Assembly (NCBI GenBank): GCA_024516035.1
Contig: CM044965.1
Span: 1,688,646-1,752,645 of the forward strand
Length of the DNA stretch: 64,000 nt
Reading direction: 5' to 3'
Source: Bactericera cockerelli
Lineage: Eukaryota > Arthropoda > Insecta > Hemiptera > Triozidae
Both the position numbers and the translations under genes were made by a program. The notes beneath the pieces are model-generated. The model did not search any database. It saw only the letters and a program-made list of their open reading frames with translations, and was not told where the DNA came from. How positions within the stretch are numbered: position 1 is the first letter of the stretch; each line of letters starts with the position of its first letter. Shown here one piece after another: positions 21,046-31,371 of this stretch.

Positions 21046-21504
21046 GTATATATATATATATAAATGTTAATCATGTTTTATTTAAAATGTACAAATGAAA
21101 TGTTTTTTTAAAAGAAAATTGTATCTCCAAAACCGCTAAACCGGTTTTCTTCAAATTTATTTTAAATTGTAGAATACTATTTTTCCTACATTTTAGATTT
21201 TACAAAAAATTCTAAATCGACAAGTTGAAGACCTCTTTTTTACTTTTTTGTCAATTTTTTTAATTTTCTTAATTATCAGAGTTAAATTATAATTAATTAA
21301 AAAATAATTATTAATAGCCTATGTAAAACAATAATATGCATATGCACAGGCGTTTAAGTCAAAAATCCAACTGTGGTTATGCTTCTTTGGAATGAGTTTG
21401 AAACTGTTTTATGAATCTGGAGCAGAGCTATGGGGGCAGTGTTTTTTTTTCTCTAAATATATAGTACTCTCATAACAAATGAACTTCATTTTAGGGACAC
21501 CCTG
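20693..21504. mobile_element. Tc1/mariner-like non-autonomous element, TA target
   Basis: The left end TA/CAGGGTGTATCTGAAAA and the right end (reversed) CAGGGTGTCCCTAAAAT are both flanked by TA, the target of Tc1/mariner elements. There is no transposase frame. Inside, 20920-21360 carries a second, separately dispersed repeat (ACACTGCCAATTATGGACAC) that is also found inverted at 41930-42270 and in part at 46383. A T(27) run lies at 21018-21045. Confidence 0.55.
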
Positions 21505-21882
21505 TATATTAGAAAATATTCTGGGTACTTATTTACATGGAATGCATGCTCATTACATTAGATATTACATACCATAAACATTATATTTCCATAACATATA
21601 TTATCCTGTAGGGACTTCTGTGAGTAACTCTTCCTGATCCTAATGTTTATTTTCAACTTGTATTCCATACGAGTAACAGATCCCAGATTACTAATTCACT
21701 TATTAGCTGATGATAGGCCTATGTACTTTTCCATGTTGATTTTTAGCTCCATTTCCTGTAGAAAGAGCTATAATGTACAGAAAAACAGTTCTTATTCTCA
21801 TTGGTTGAGATCAATGATATGGCTGCCTGTGTACTTTTCCATGTCAATTTTTAGCTCCATTTCCTGTAGAAAGATATCTTAA

Positions 21883-22060
21883 CACGTTGATCGCCAACGC
21901 TATAGAGTTACATTTCTTCGGGGGCTCAAATGACACTCCTATGTCAAGTGAATGCACCTGACGGGGCCGTACGAGATAATTATGTCAGGTGAATATGCCT
22001 GACGGGGCCTGCTGGGAAAGGTTATTGTCAGGTGAATTCACCTGACGTGGCGATGAACGT
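21883..22060. mobile_element. piggyBac-like MITE carrying three palindromes
   Basis: The left end TTAA/CACGTTGATCGCCAACG matches, in reverse, GTGGCGATGAACGTG at 22045-22059 with a few changes. The left TTAA (21879-21882) is intact but the right one is not. The interior is made of three GTCAGGTGAATNCACCTGAC-type palindromes about 43-60 bp apart, each followed by GGGGCC or GTGGCG. Assignment to piggyBac rests on TTAA and the similarity of the ends to those at 61829-61840. Confidence 0.45.
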
Positions 22061-22076
22061 GGAAAAACCGTTTTTT

Positions 22077-22706
22077 ACTTTCCTTATCCTATAATAAGGA
22101 AAGTATTGTATTCGTCGAAAATTTGACCTACCCAGTTTTTCACATTTCTGGACGAATCATAGCCTCAGGATACCAAAAAAGTTGTTTTCAGCCATTGGTC
22201 CGTGCGTCTGTCTGTCTGTCTGTGTGTCTGTGTGTGTGTGTGTGTGAACAGGATATCTCGAGAACGGTAAGAGCTAGAGATTTGAAATTTGGTATGGAAA
22301 TTAATTTTATACACCAGACGAACCACGAAACTTTTGGTTGAAATCGGCCGCATCCCACGGCCGCAGGGCCGCAAATATTAGCCGCAAGCGCCGCTTCTTT
22401 GAATTGGTTAAAAATACAAAAAAAGTTGTAGAACAACATTTTCTTAAAATGCAAAAATAATAGGGGTCTATTCTGATCATTTTTTTGTTATCTTGAACTT
22501 TTTGGACCTCGGCTCCAATTTACCGGTATTTTGGGGGAACCCGCTTTGACTAACTTTTTTATTGTTCATCCTAGTTGGGGGTTGTGACCTATCAAATTCA
22601 ATGATTTTGAAGTGCTGATTACGAATTTGGCATTTATTTTTAGTTATCTGCTACTGTTGAGTCACCAGTGGCGGAATTCGACCCCTTTTTGGGGGATAAG
22701 GAAAGT
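22077..22706. mobile_element. Hairpin-headed repeat element (family H2)
   Basis: Starts with ACTTTCCTTAT CCTATA ATAAGGAAAGT (perfect 11-bp arms) followed by ATTGTATTCG, and ends with GGATAAGGAAAGT at 22694-22706, so the same 11-mer closes the element. The interior has a TCTG/TGTG run and CAGGATATCTCGAGAACGG. No protein. Layout resembles H1 (11441, 41572). Superfamily unknown. Confidence 0.5.
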
Positions 22707-22974
22707 CGTGTGATGTTTACACCAGATTTTTTCTTATTGGTTTAGACTTTAGAGAAAAGTCAAGAGTAAGGGTTATCCAACTTACGGCCGCTAAGCAAAT
22801 ATTAACATGAGACACAGACAACATAGGTCTAGTAGTATTTTTTAAATGTAAAAACCCCTTTAAGTTTCAACAGTTTTTTAAAAGATACTATTTTACAAGT
22901 TTTGAAAAAAAATTTAATTCAATTAATAAAAATAATTTAATGTATTTATTTTTGGTAATAATCACAATTTTATT

Positions 22975-23055
22975 AGAAAAGAATAATAGGACTTTTTCCT
23001 TTTGTGTGAATAGTTATCATTTTTGCCCATAATTCAGCCACTGGTTTCTGGAATT
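22975..23055 (-). repeat. SINE-C fragment
   Basis: GAATAATAGGACTTTTTCC and CATAATTCAGCCACTGGTTT, diverged SINE-C body. Confidence 0.5.
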
Positions 23056-23089
23056 TAATTTTTTTAGATCAGGTCAATTTTATTACAAA

Positions 23090-23292
23090 CTAGCGGGCCG
23101 AGGCATGGCCGTGAAACAAAAAATCCTTTTTCGTCAATGGCAGGTGTTGTAGTGGGAATTTCGATCTAGACACATCTAGACTATAAGACAAAGCTACCTA
23201 CCAAATTTCAGCTTCCTAGGACTTACGGTTTGGGCTGTAGAGCGATGATCAGTCAGTGGTCAGTCAGTGACTTTGACATTTATATATTAAGA
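23090..23292 (-). mobile_element. Short non-autonomous Helitron
   Basis: On the minus strand it starts TCTTAATATATAAATG after an A and ends with GGCCGAGG...CGGCCCG stem-like sequence then CTAG before a T (23090). TC start, near-terminal hairpin, CTRR end and A/T insertion are Helitron hallmarks. No Rep/helicase is present. Confidence 0.65.
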
Positions 23293-23691
23293 TATTGTCA
23301 ATTTTTTTTGTAAAACACGTAATGGAGCTGTACTAGTGGTGCTGCGTTAAAAAATTATTTTTTATCTATTGTTTACTTGCAATACAAATCTTATATTCCA
23401 TACATATAAAGGGATATTCATTACATATTTTATAGAAGAACCTCCCGTGCTATATTTCGCTGTAGTATTTTTTACTTGTTTGTAATTACATGAGAACAAA
23501 GCTATTTATAAACTCATCCCCGCTTTCTATTGTGAAGGCAGTTGGTTCTCATATTGGATTCAGAACTTGTTGAGAGTTAAGTATAACATATGGATTTTCA
23601 ATATGTAACTCATCAACTTACTGCAATGATGTACCTAGACTTTAGCATAATTAACTGTAAAGTTGAGTAAAAAATGTACTGACTGTTCTGA
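23293..23691. other. Unassigned
   Basis: AT-rich sequence without a recognisable feature. Confidence 0.5.
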
Positions 23692-24190
23692 ACGCGCTAG
23701 TCTGGTAATCCAGGTAGTGCAGGGATCCGTTGGTTTGAATCCCACCCAGTGCATGAATATTTCCTCAATTATTTGAGTTTGTGACCACATAATAATAAGA
23801 GTAGTCACTGTGGCAGAGCGAGTTAGCGCGCTAGGCATTGCACACATGGTGACCTGGGTTCGATTCCCGGCGGGGGAGGATTTTTTCTGCTCTGTACTTG
23901 GATGATCGGGGTCCACTCATACCTCGTGAGGAAAAATGAGTAGCTGCTTTAATGTGAAGCAGCGACCAGTGGCAGAATCTTAGGCAAAAAATAATACAAG
24001 ATATTGTAAATTAAAGTGGTAAAGTCCTATGATTCTGCGCTACCCACTAAAATTGTGACATAATAACACAAAGAAAAAGCATTATATATTATATATATAA
24101 TAAGACTCTGATGGTTAGGTGGTAGAAAATGCTTTGAGCATTAACCTCGCCTGGGGGTTACCTTCCACTAAAGAGTGTTATTATTATTAA
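23692..24190 (+). repeat. SINE-B split by a SINE-C
   Basis: SINE-B 5' part 23692-23800 (CGCTAGTCTGGTAATCCAGG ... CACATAATAATAAGA) and 3' part 24097-24190 (ATAATAAGACTCTGATGG ... ACTAAAGAGTGTTATTATTA). The repeated ATAATAAGA at 23792-23800 and 24097-24105 is the target duplication of the inserted SINE-C, giving the relative ages. Confidence 0.85.
23801..24096 (+). repeat. SINE-C, full length, inserted in SINE-B
   Basis: The tRNA-like head (GTGGCAGAGCGAGTTAGCGC, B box GGGTTCGATTCCCGG) is followed by TTTTCTGCTCTGTACTTGG, GGTCCACTCATACCTCGTGA, AGTGGCAGAATCTTAGGC and TTCTGCGCTACCCACTAAAA. The 3' end is AACACAAAGAAAAAGC plus AT-rich sequence. This is the reference copy of the family here. Confidence 0.9.
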
Positions 24191-24224
24191 GTAATTTTCA
24201 ATTATTAAAAAAGTCAAACCAGCT

Positions 24225-24312
24225 TTACTAACTCAAACCAGCTTTACTAAATCTCTGCTGAAACCGGGACTTGAACCTACAACCTCTATTGAGGTACTGA
24301 GGTCTGTGGCTC
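24225..24312 (-). repeat. SINE-G, truncated
   Basis: CTTTACTAAATCTCTGCTGA, AACCGGGACTTGAACC and GAGGTACTGAGGTCTG. 24313-24642 has no recognised feature. Confidence 0.65.
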
Positions 24313-24642
24313 AAGGCGAACTATAATTTAATAACTAACTAATGGTCATTAATTATCTTTTACCTATTTTTCTAATGCAGCTTACTATTTAAATTCATAA
24401 TAGAAAATACGTAGCTTCTAAAACCACTTAAACTTTAGACGGAGTTAAAACCCACTGTAGTATCTACCATCTCATGTTCCGAAAATGTTTCTCTACTCCA
24501 AAGTAATACTAAGTTACTAAAGTAATACTCAGTTACCCCCGTATGGTACCAGATGATGGATGGCCAAAGTTTGAAAGCGTTTACACTTTTGAAACGAATG
24601 CAGTACGCCCCGAAAGCTTGCAAAGTTCTGACAGCTTTAATA

Positions 24643-24869
24643 CACTAATAATAATACCACTCTTTAGTGGAAGGTAACCACCAGGCGAGGTTGTTGCTCA
24701 AAGCATTTTCCACCACCTAACCCTCAGATTCTTATTATTATGTGGTCACAAACTCAAATTAATGAGGAAAAATTTATACACTGGGTGGGATTCGAATCAA
24801 CCGATCCCTACGCTACCTGGATTACCAGAGACCAGACTAGCGCGTTAACTAATTGGCTATACCAATGCA
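24643..24869 (-). repeat. SINE-B, full length
   Basis: Reversed; tail TAATAATAATACCAC, GGGATTCGAATCAACCGATC. The head carries a small local duplication (ACCAGAGACCAGACTAGCGC). Confidence 0.85.
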
Positions 24870-25380
24870 GAGTGTGTTATAGAGCTTAAAAGTTATGTAT
24901 AGAGTGTATTAAAATGCTCAGAAGGTGTGTAGAGTGTATTAGAGCTTCAAAGGTATATAGAGTGTATTTTGGAGCTCAGAAGGTATGTAGAGTGTATTAG
25001 AGCTCAGAAGGTATGTAGAGTGTATTATAGAGCTCAGAAGGTGAGTATGAGTAGAGTGTATAATAGAGCTCAGAGGGTATGTAGAGTGTATTATAGAGCT
25101 CAGAAGGTATGTAGAGTGTATTAGAGCTCAGAAAGAGCTTCAACTGGTAAGGTATGTAGAGTGCATTATAGAGCTCAGAAGGTATGTAGAGTGTATTATA
25201 GAGCTCAGAAGGTATGTAGAGTGTATTATAGAGCTCAGAAGGTAAGTAGAGTGTATTATAGAGCTCAGAAGGTATATAGATTGCATTAGAGCTCAGAAGG
25301 TATGTAGAGTGTATTATAGAGCTCAGAAGGTATGTAGAGTGTATTATAGAGCTCAAAAAGAGCTTCAACTGGTAAGAGTA
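24870..25380. repeat. Minisatellite, about 30-bp unit
   Basis: Unit close to AGAGTGTATTATAGAGCTCA followed by GAAGGTATGT, about 15 copies with small indels. Two units carry AAAGAGCTTCAACTGGTAAG (about 25132 and 25355), hinting at a higher-order repeat of about 220 bp. The open frame across it is periodic and not a gene. Confidence 0.9.
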
Positions 25381-25454
25381 AGCGAGTATCAGCTTGTAAA
25401 AGAGTGTTTTCGGGAGCCATCAAACTTGACTACGAGTTTGCAAGTGGCAAAACT

Positions 25455-26160
25455 TTGCACATAAATCCGCGTTGTCTAACATTCTTTATCTAGGAGTTAT
25501 TATTTGGGGTAGGGGATTATTTAGGGGGGTGGTAAGCTTTTCTTAGGAGCACGAGTGGGGGATTTCATCTGGGGGAGAATTTGCGCATAATTCCGCGATG
25601 TCTGACATTCTTCATCTAGTAGTTATTATTTGGGGGAAGGAGGGCAAACAGTTCCTAGGAGCACGAGTGGGGGGTTTTATTTGGGGGAGAAATCGCACAT
25701 TGATCTGCGTCGTAGGACATTCTTCATTTAGGAGTTATTATTTTGGGGGAGCAGGGCAAACAGTTCCTAGGAGAACGAGTGGGGGGTTTATTTGGGGGAA
25801 AAATCGCACATTGATCTGCGTTGTAGGACATTCTTCATCTAGTAGTTATTATTTGGGGGAAGGAGGGCAAACAGTTCCTAGGAGCACGAGTAGGGGGTTT
25901 TATTTGGGGGAGAAATCGCACATTGATCTGCGTTGTAGGACATTCTTCATCTAGTAGTTATTATTTGGGGGAAGAAGGGCAAACAATTCCTAAAAGCACG
26001 AGTGGGGGAATTTATTTGGGGGAGAATTCGCACATAGATGTGCGCTGGCTGACATTCTTCATCTCGGAGTTATTATTTGGCGGAGGAGATAATTTATGGG
26101 GTAGGGGGTAAGCTAGGAGCACTTGTCGAGGTTTTCATTTGGGGGAAAATTTGGTCCCGG
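25455..26160. repeat. Satellite-like tandem array, about 118-bp unit, six copies
   Basis: Each unit contains GACATTCTTCATCTAGTAGT, TATTATTTGGGGGAAGGAGG, TTCCTAGGAGCACGAGTGGG and TTTGGGGGAGAA. The middle four are the most alike and the outer ones diverge, the usual pattern of unequal exchange. Open frames through it are repetitive and do not resemble known proteins. Confidence 0.9.
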
Positions 26161-26212
26161 GTGAAGACTGAAGAGCTGAACAAAAAAATCTTTTCAAAAT
26201 TTGGTTATACAT

Positions 26213-26340
26213 GTGTTTGCAAGGCACTTGAATGGGAAGTATTGTGTCACTTCTCGCCCATCAGAGGGGAGGCATACTACGGGATGGGCAAGCTACAACA
26301 CAGACCACAAGCGTCTACAGTAGCTCCTGTTTCACTCAGC
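26213..26340 (+). repeat. SINE-D, body only
   Basis: GGGAAGTATTGTGTCACTTC, TACTACGGGATGGGCAAGCT, AGTAGCTCCTGTTTCA. Head missing; it abuts the SINE-B tail on the right. Confidence 0.8.
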
Positions 26341-26356
26341 TTCTTCTTCTTTTTCG

Positions 26357-26551
26357 TAATAATAATAATAATAACACCCTTTAGTGGAAGGTAACCACCA
26401 GGCGAGGTTAATGCACAAAACATTTTCTACCACCTAACCCTGAGAGTCTTATTATTACTTACAATCTGAAATTATGGAGGAAAAATTCATGCACTGGGTG
26501 GGATTCGAACCAACGGACCCCTACGCTATCTAGATTACCAGACTAGCGTGT
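26357..26551 (-). repeat. SINE-B, nearly full length
   Basis: Reversed; (AAT)n tail, GGAAGGTAACCACCAGGCGA, GGGATTCGAACCAACGGACC. The head stops at CTAGCGTG. Confidence 0.85.
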
Positions 26552-26854
26552 TCTTCTTTTTCTTTATTCAAAAGACAAGGACTGACTTGAGTTATTCCCA
26601 GGGCTGGTATTAGGGGGTTACTCCAGGGTTGTGAGGGGGGGGTGGTGAGGGGACGGGGGGGGGGGGAGACGCATATTATCTTTATTGCCCCAGAAAACAA
26701 AAAGTTAGCTCCCCTCCCAGCACACATTAATCTTGCGCTTGACACAAACTAGAGGAATTCTTTCTCCCTCTCTCTTTCATATCATTCACGCTCTTTCTCT
26801 CTATATTTCCCTTTCTTTCTTCCAATTCCATATTTCCCACTATTCATTTTTTTT

Positions 26855-26960
26855 TAATAATAATAGTAGTAACTAGTAACACTCTTTAGTGGAAGGTAAC
26901 CATCAGGCGAGGTTAATGCTCAAAGCATTTTCAAAGCATATTATTACGTGGTCACAAACT
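26855..26960 (-). repeat. SINE-B 3' part with internal deletion
   Basis: CTCTTTAGTGGAAGGTAACC, CTCAAAGCATTTTCAAAGCA, then TTATTACGTGGTCACAAACT. 26552-26854 has a G-run at 26632-26667 and a short TC tract. Confidence 0.75.
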
Positions 26961-27064
26961 GTGGAAACCATCATCTCCCCTCCAGCTGTAGTTAAGATGG
27001 CTACAAGAACATAATTACACAAAGAACTAGCTTTTAAAAAAGAAAAACTAGCACAAAAAAAGAA

Positions 27065-27292
27065 GGTTGGCGCGTTGAATCCACCGGTTCTCGTAGGATC
27101 ACCGAAGTTAAGTCCAGCAAAGTTAAGAAAAGTTAGGCAAAGTCCAGCGAGGTGAAGACTTCGTGATGCTGGCATTCCGGCCCAACTCAGGCTGGGTGAG
27201 GTCAATGTATGTAGCAGGTTTGTGATTTTCTTGTGAATGGAGGTAAAACCCCGTCGTGATATGACCATGCAGTTGAAAGCGACGTTAACCCA
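27065..27292 (+). repeat. SINE-5S
   Basis: TTGGCGCGTTGAATCCACCG, TCGTAGGATCACCGAAGTTA (a well-kept 5S stretch), then a local AAAGTTAGGCAAAGTCCAGC duplication, TCGTGATGCTGGC, CTCAGGCTGGGTGAGGTC and CCATGCAGTTGAAAGCGACG. Confidence 0.85.
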
Positions 27293-27402
27293 AGAATATT
27301 GAAGAAAAAATTAAGGAAAATAGCAAAAGCATATTAATTAAGCAAAATAATGAAATAGAGTAGGAAGAAACGTCGGCCTATTCATTAATGGAACGACAAA
27401 GG

Positions 27403-27565
27403 ATGGGTTGGGTGGAAGAGATTGCCACAGGCAATAACCCGCCCTTTAGGTAGAGCATTAGTGTTATTTCTTTTACTTATTTATTTTTTCATTTGTTTGT
27501 TTTCTCTTAATTTTATACTATTAACATTGTACTCTGTCCACCTTATAAAGCATCCTATAATAATA
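27403..27565 (+). repeat. LINE 3' end (family L3-1)
   Basis: GGGTTGGGTGGAAGAGATTG, CAATAACCCGCCCTTTAGG, then T-rich sequence and AATAATAATAGG. Confidence 0.65.
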
Positions 27566-27749
27566 ATAGGAAGGAGGAAGAAGAGAAATATCAAAGAAGA
27601 GAGAGGAAGAAAAGATGAAGTATAAGAAACGTCAACTAGAAATGTAGGTGAGGACTGAGGAGGCAGAAAAGTGGAAGACAGAGACATAAATTACAGAAAA
27701 TAAAGTAATTTTTTATGTAAATGTCGCGGGGTTTAACTACATAAAAAGA

Positions 27750-27910
27750 AAAAGCAGAGAGAGAGAAAGAGAGAGAGAAGAGAGAGAGAAAGGAGAGAGA
27801 CAGAAGAGAGAGAGAAGGAGAGAGAAAGAGAGAAGAGAGAAAGAGAGAGATAGAGAAAGAGAAAGAGAAGGAGATATAAAGGGGGGAGAGCGAGAGAGAA
27901 AGATATAAAA
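27750..27910. repeat. (GA)n microsatellite
   Basis: Purine tract with AGAAAGAGAGAGAGAAG units. Confidence 0.9.
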
Positions 27911-28584
27911 CAAAAAGAGATCTGTGCTTAAACTTCTAAGTAAGATAGATAACCCGCCATTTTTCTTTTCTACCGGGGACTGTAGAGGAAAAGTAGAGGG
28001 AACACACGACTTTTTGTTCGGGTAAAATCGTACATGTTTTTCTCTGATAAAGAGAGCAGGGGGACCGTTTCTTACTCCTCGTTCCCTACTTCGCCATCCT
28101 TCCTCTAAGGAAACGAAAAAGAAGGGTACCCATTTCCACCCACCCTTACCCACTTTGGCAACTCCCCCCGATTTTTTTTTTTTTTTTTTTTTTTTTATCC
28201 CCTATATTTCAATATATGACATAGAATGCTGGGGAGTCCCAGATTTCCCCCCCTTCTGGAATCCAGCATAATTTATGTTGGGGAATAATTTATGCACGCA
28301 TATTTGTCTGGGGTATATTTTTCCGTTTTTTAAATCCCCCTACATACTCGCTTTTCTTATATGCTCTGCTACAGACAAGAACTCCCTCAACCCAAATTTT
28401 TATATGCTTACCTCCTATGTACATAATTTATGAGAGCATATATTAATTTTTTATACAGCACACAAGCCAACGTGATGTCCATAGTTTCCTCTTTTCTAAA
28501 TAGCTAAAATTATACTCAGTAGCACAGTGAAAGAAATTTCAGACGGGCACGTGACCCCTATTTTGATTTTACGACTTTAGACCA
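27911..28584. other. Unassigned, with a poly-T run
   Basis: A T-run lies at 28171-28196. I see no element borders or gene. The minus-strand open frame at 27737-28153 is low-complexity at its C-terminal half and has no recognisable domain in the rest. Confidence 0.5.
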
Positions 28585-28730
28585 CATTATTAAAAAAGGA
28601 TTAAATTTAAGCTAAGCCAGACATGACCTTAAGTTGGGGTTTCAACCAATCACAGCGCACTATAGCCCGAGTTAAGGGATAGTGTCCATTTGGATTAAAT
28701 CTAATCCTGTTTTATAATTCAGCCATCACT
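28585..28730. mobile_element. MITE, second copy of the 7425 family
   Basis: GGATTAAATTTAAGCTAAGC at the left and TTAAATCTAATCCTGTTTTA at the right form diverged inverted termini. The inner AAGGGATAGTGTCCAT is the reverse of the motif in 7425-7665. Confidence 0.5.
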
Positions 28731-28914
28731 CGGGCGGTTTTAAATTATTAAGAAGAAGAATCTAACCAAGGAATAAGAAGAATCTTTGAGCAAGAAATTT
28801 AATGATGAGGATTAAAACAGGGCTCTTAATCCCGGATTAACGTTTCCCAAAACAAGACTGGTGCTTTCAATCAGGACCTAAGGGTTGACCTAATTATATC
28901 CTGTGCCATTCCTT

Positions 28915-28982
28915 TGCTTTCCCCACCTCTCTATGTCTCTCTCCTCCTCTCTCCTCCCTCTCTCTCTCTCCTCTCTCCTTCC

Positions 28983-29013
<31 letters not shown>

Positions 29014-29285
29014 TTCCTTCCTCCTCTCCCTCTCTCTCACCTCTCTCCTTCCTCTCTCTCTCTCTTTCCTCTCTCTCTCTCTCTTTTCTCTCATTTCTCT
29101 CTTCCTCCTTTTCTCTCCCTCCTCTCTTCTCTTCACTCCCTTCTTCTCCTCCTCTTCCTCCCTTCTTTCTCTCCTCTTTCATCTCTCTCTTCTCTTCTCT
29201 CCCTCTCCTCCAGTCTCTCTCTATCTCACTCTTTCCTTTCTCTCTATCCTATCTCTCCCTCCTCTCTCTCCTACCTTCCTTGAGC
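28915..29285. repeat. (TC)n microsatellite
   Basis: CT-rich; open frames of Leu/Ser/Pro are artefacts. Confidence 0.95.
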
Positions 29286-29519
29286 TATCCTACACCAGTC
29301 TCAGAAGACACCACAGCGGCTCCACGAATATATCAACTACATAAAATATCCTGATGGCAATAAATTCCAATATTTAATGGCCTGGATAAATGAAAGCTGG
29401 TACCTAATATGCTAGTAATTTCTATAATAATGAAAGTAAAGGTACCAAGAATAGCATAAAATAAGAATAATGATAATTTGAAAGAAATTTTCTTCTCTAT
29501 TTGCATGCTAGCAACAAAC

Positions 29520-29640
29520 TACATTTTTTCTCTTCTCTCTTTCTCTCTTTCATCTCTTTCTCTCTTTCTCTCTCTCTCTCCCTCTGTTCTTTCTCTCTCT
29601 CTCTCTCTCCAACGTCTCTCTTTCTCTCTCTCCAACGTCC
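29520..29640. repeat. (TC)n microsatellite
   Basis: TCTC units with CTCTCTCCAACGTC repeated at about 29605 and 29627. Confidence 0.9.
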
Positions 29641-29689
29641 AATGTGGTAGGCAATTCATACTTTATAAAAAAAGGTAGATGTGCCCCGG

Positions 29690-29858
29690 AACCGCTTTCG
29701 CATTACTTCAGAGCACTTTACCTTTACATCCATGTCATTCCGGAAACCGAAAAACTCGGTCAGAATTTTCCACTCCGGCCGGGATTCGAACCCGCAACCT
29801 CCGGGCAGCAACCAATGCTCTGAAACACTGAACCACGAAGGTCGGCTCAGGCGATTTG
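29690..29858 (-). repeat. SINE-F, tRNA-headed
   Basis: Reversed tRNA-like head: CCGGCCGGGATTCGAACCCG (B-box complement), CTGAACCACGAAGGTCGGC (A-box complement). Body to the left includes CATTCCGGAAACCGAAAAAC and ACTTCAGAGCACTTTACC. Only one copy was seen, so family status is inferred. Confidence 0.55.
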
Positions 29859-30134
29859 TACTAAATGTATATCCTACCTAATCTGTAACATTTTATTTTA
29901 CAAAGAATCAGTTCAGTTGAGGTTGCATTTTGCAACCGAATACAGTCCAATGGGGAAAATTTCCATCTCTTTTCCATCGGGGGGTTTGCAGACCGAAGCT
30001 GTTTTTCATCAGCCGGGGAAAATGTTTTTGTTCAGATCTGCTGATAGGGAGGGGGAGGGGAAGAGGGGGGGGGGGGGTATTGGAAGTGAAAGCTATAAAT
30101 CAGATATTAATTAGAAAATGAGAAACCCGAGATA
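29859..30134. other. Unassigned, with G-runs
   Basis: Contains GGGAGGGGGAGGGG and G(12) near 30046-30078; no gene or element recognised. Confidence 0.45.
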
Positions 30135-30412
30135 ATAGAGAGAGAGAGAGGGAAGGAGAGAGTAAGATAGAGAGACTGAGGGAGAAAGAGAGAGAGAGAA
30201 AGAAAGTGAGAGAGAAAGAAAGAGAGAGAGAAAGGAGACGAGAAAGAAAAATAAAGAGAGATAGAGAAAGAAAAAGAGAGAAAGACAGATAGAGAAAGAC
30301 AATGAAAGAGAAAGAGATAGAGATAGAAAGATAGTTAGAAACTCTTTCTTATATCTCTCTTTCTCTCTTCTGGAGAAAGAGAGATTATAAAATAAGAAGA
30401 AACAGATAAAGA

Positions 30413-30477
<65 letters not shown>

Positions 30478-30560
30478 GATAAAGAGTATATTTGGATGGA
30501 ATAATTATGTATAATAATGAAGGATAGAAAGAGAGATAGAGAAAGGGGAGAGTGGGTGGG
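30135..30560. repeat. (GA)n microsatellite with internal inverted repeat
   Basis: Near 30350-30388, ATCTCTCTTTCTC...GAGAAAGAGAGAT forms a 13-bp stem within an otherwise purine-only strand. Confidence 0.9.
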
Positions 30561-30802
30561 ACGAAGCCTCACGCTAGATTGTAGAGGATGAGGAAATACT
30601 TAATTGAATTTTCTTATCGCTTTTCCAGTCATAATTCATTTTCCTCCAAATGTTTTATAAGGGGAGTGAGAGAAAGAGAGAGAGAGAGAGTGGGGGAAAA
30701 AGAGAGATTTGCAGGACAGAGGTTTGCTCGATTTATTTCGAGGGATCCTGCGATTGATTTTCCAAACTGGATGAGAAAATTGAGAAAGGGTCTGGTGCTG
30801 GG

Positions 30803-31015
30803 TCAAACTCGCTTGCCATGCGGAAGGTCCCGTGTTCGAACAGTTATTTGTAAGGGATATCTTCCGGTGCGCTCGTGTTGACCTAGCACCTAAATAGTGT
30901 CACTTCTCGCCCATTAGGGGGGACACAAACCCAAACCACAAGCGTCTAGAGTAGCTCCTTTTTCATGGCTACGAAATAAAAAAGACAGTAAAACACTCAT
31001 CTCAAAAATAATTTG
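30803..31015 (+). repeat. SINE-D, partly deleted
   Basis: CGCTTGCCATGCGGAAGGTC, GGTGCGCTCGTGTTGACC, CAAGCGTCTAGAGTAGCTCC, GCTACGAAATAAAAAAGACA. Several internal deletions. Confidence 0.8.
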
Positions 31016-31177
31016 AAAATTGTTATTCTTGAATTGTTTCAGATGATTAATTCTCTAGTACATCTTCTCACCTCAACCTCAGTCTCCTAAATTTACTTCT
31101 GTGTCAGAAAGGTAAGTTGAATTTTGAATTGAACTGTACATTTTCGATTAGGGATTCAGCCTTTTATTTTCATATCA

Positions 31178-31333
31178 CAGTCGAACCTGGATATAAGAGA
31201 ACTCATGGGACCGGAAATTTTTCTGTTATATCAGTTGTATTCAGGGTTCTCTTGTGTATAAAGAGGTAATTTTCCCTTATGTAGAGAGGTAAATTTGGCT
31301 TGAAAGTCGTTCTCTTTTATCCAGGTTTGACAT
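31178..31333. mobile_element. MITE with 22-bp inverted termini (pogo-like)
   Basis: Left CAGTCGAACCTGGATATAAG and right (reversed) TGTCAAACCTGGATAAAAGA enclose about 155 bp. CAGTCGAACCT-type ends flanked by TA are known from pogo-like elements; here TA is seen only on the right. No coding sequence. Confidence 0.55.
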
Positions 31334-31371
31334 ATTATTATTATTCTAGTTGTAGAAGAATTGCCCTGCTA

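Noticed and set aside
25598..26111. Repetitive 118-aa frame that could be read as a repeat protein
   Set aside because: The repeat is at DNA level (118 bp, not a multiple of three), so successive units are read in different frames. No start context or domain.
24870..26160. CRISPR-like array
   Set aside because: Units are tandem without unique spacers, and the genome is eukaryotic.
28903..29354. 126- and 146-aa Ser/Leu frames (and similar ones at 3471, 4473, 15682, 17050, 27737, 30111, 50159, 51459)
   Set aside because: Each lies in a GA/TC microsatellite and shows only low-complexity Ser/Leu/Phe or Arg/Glu residues.
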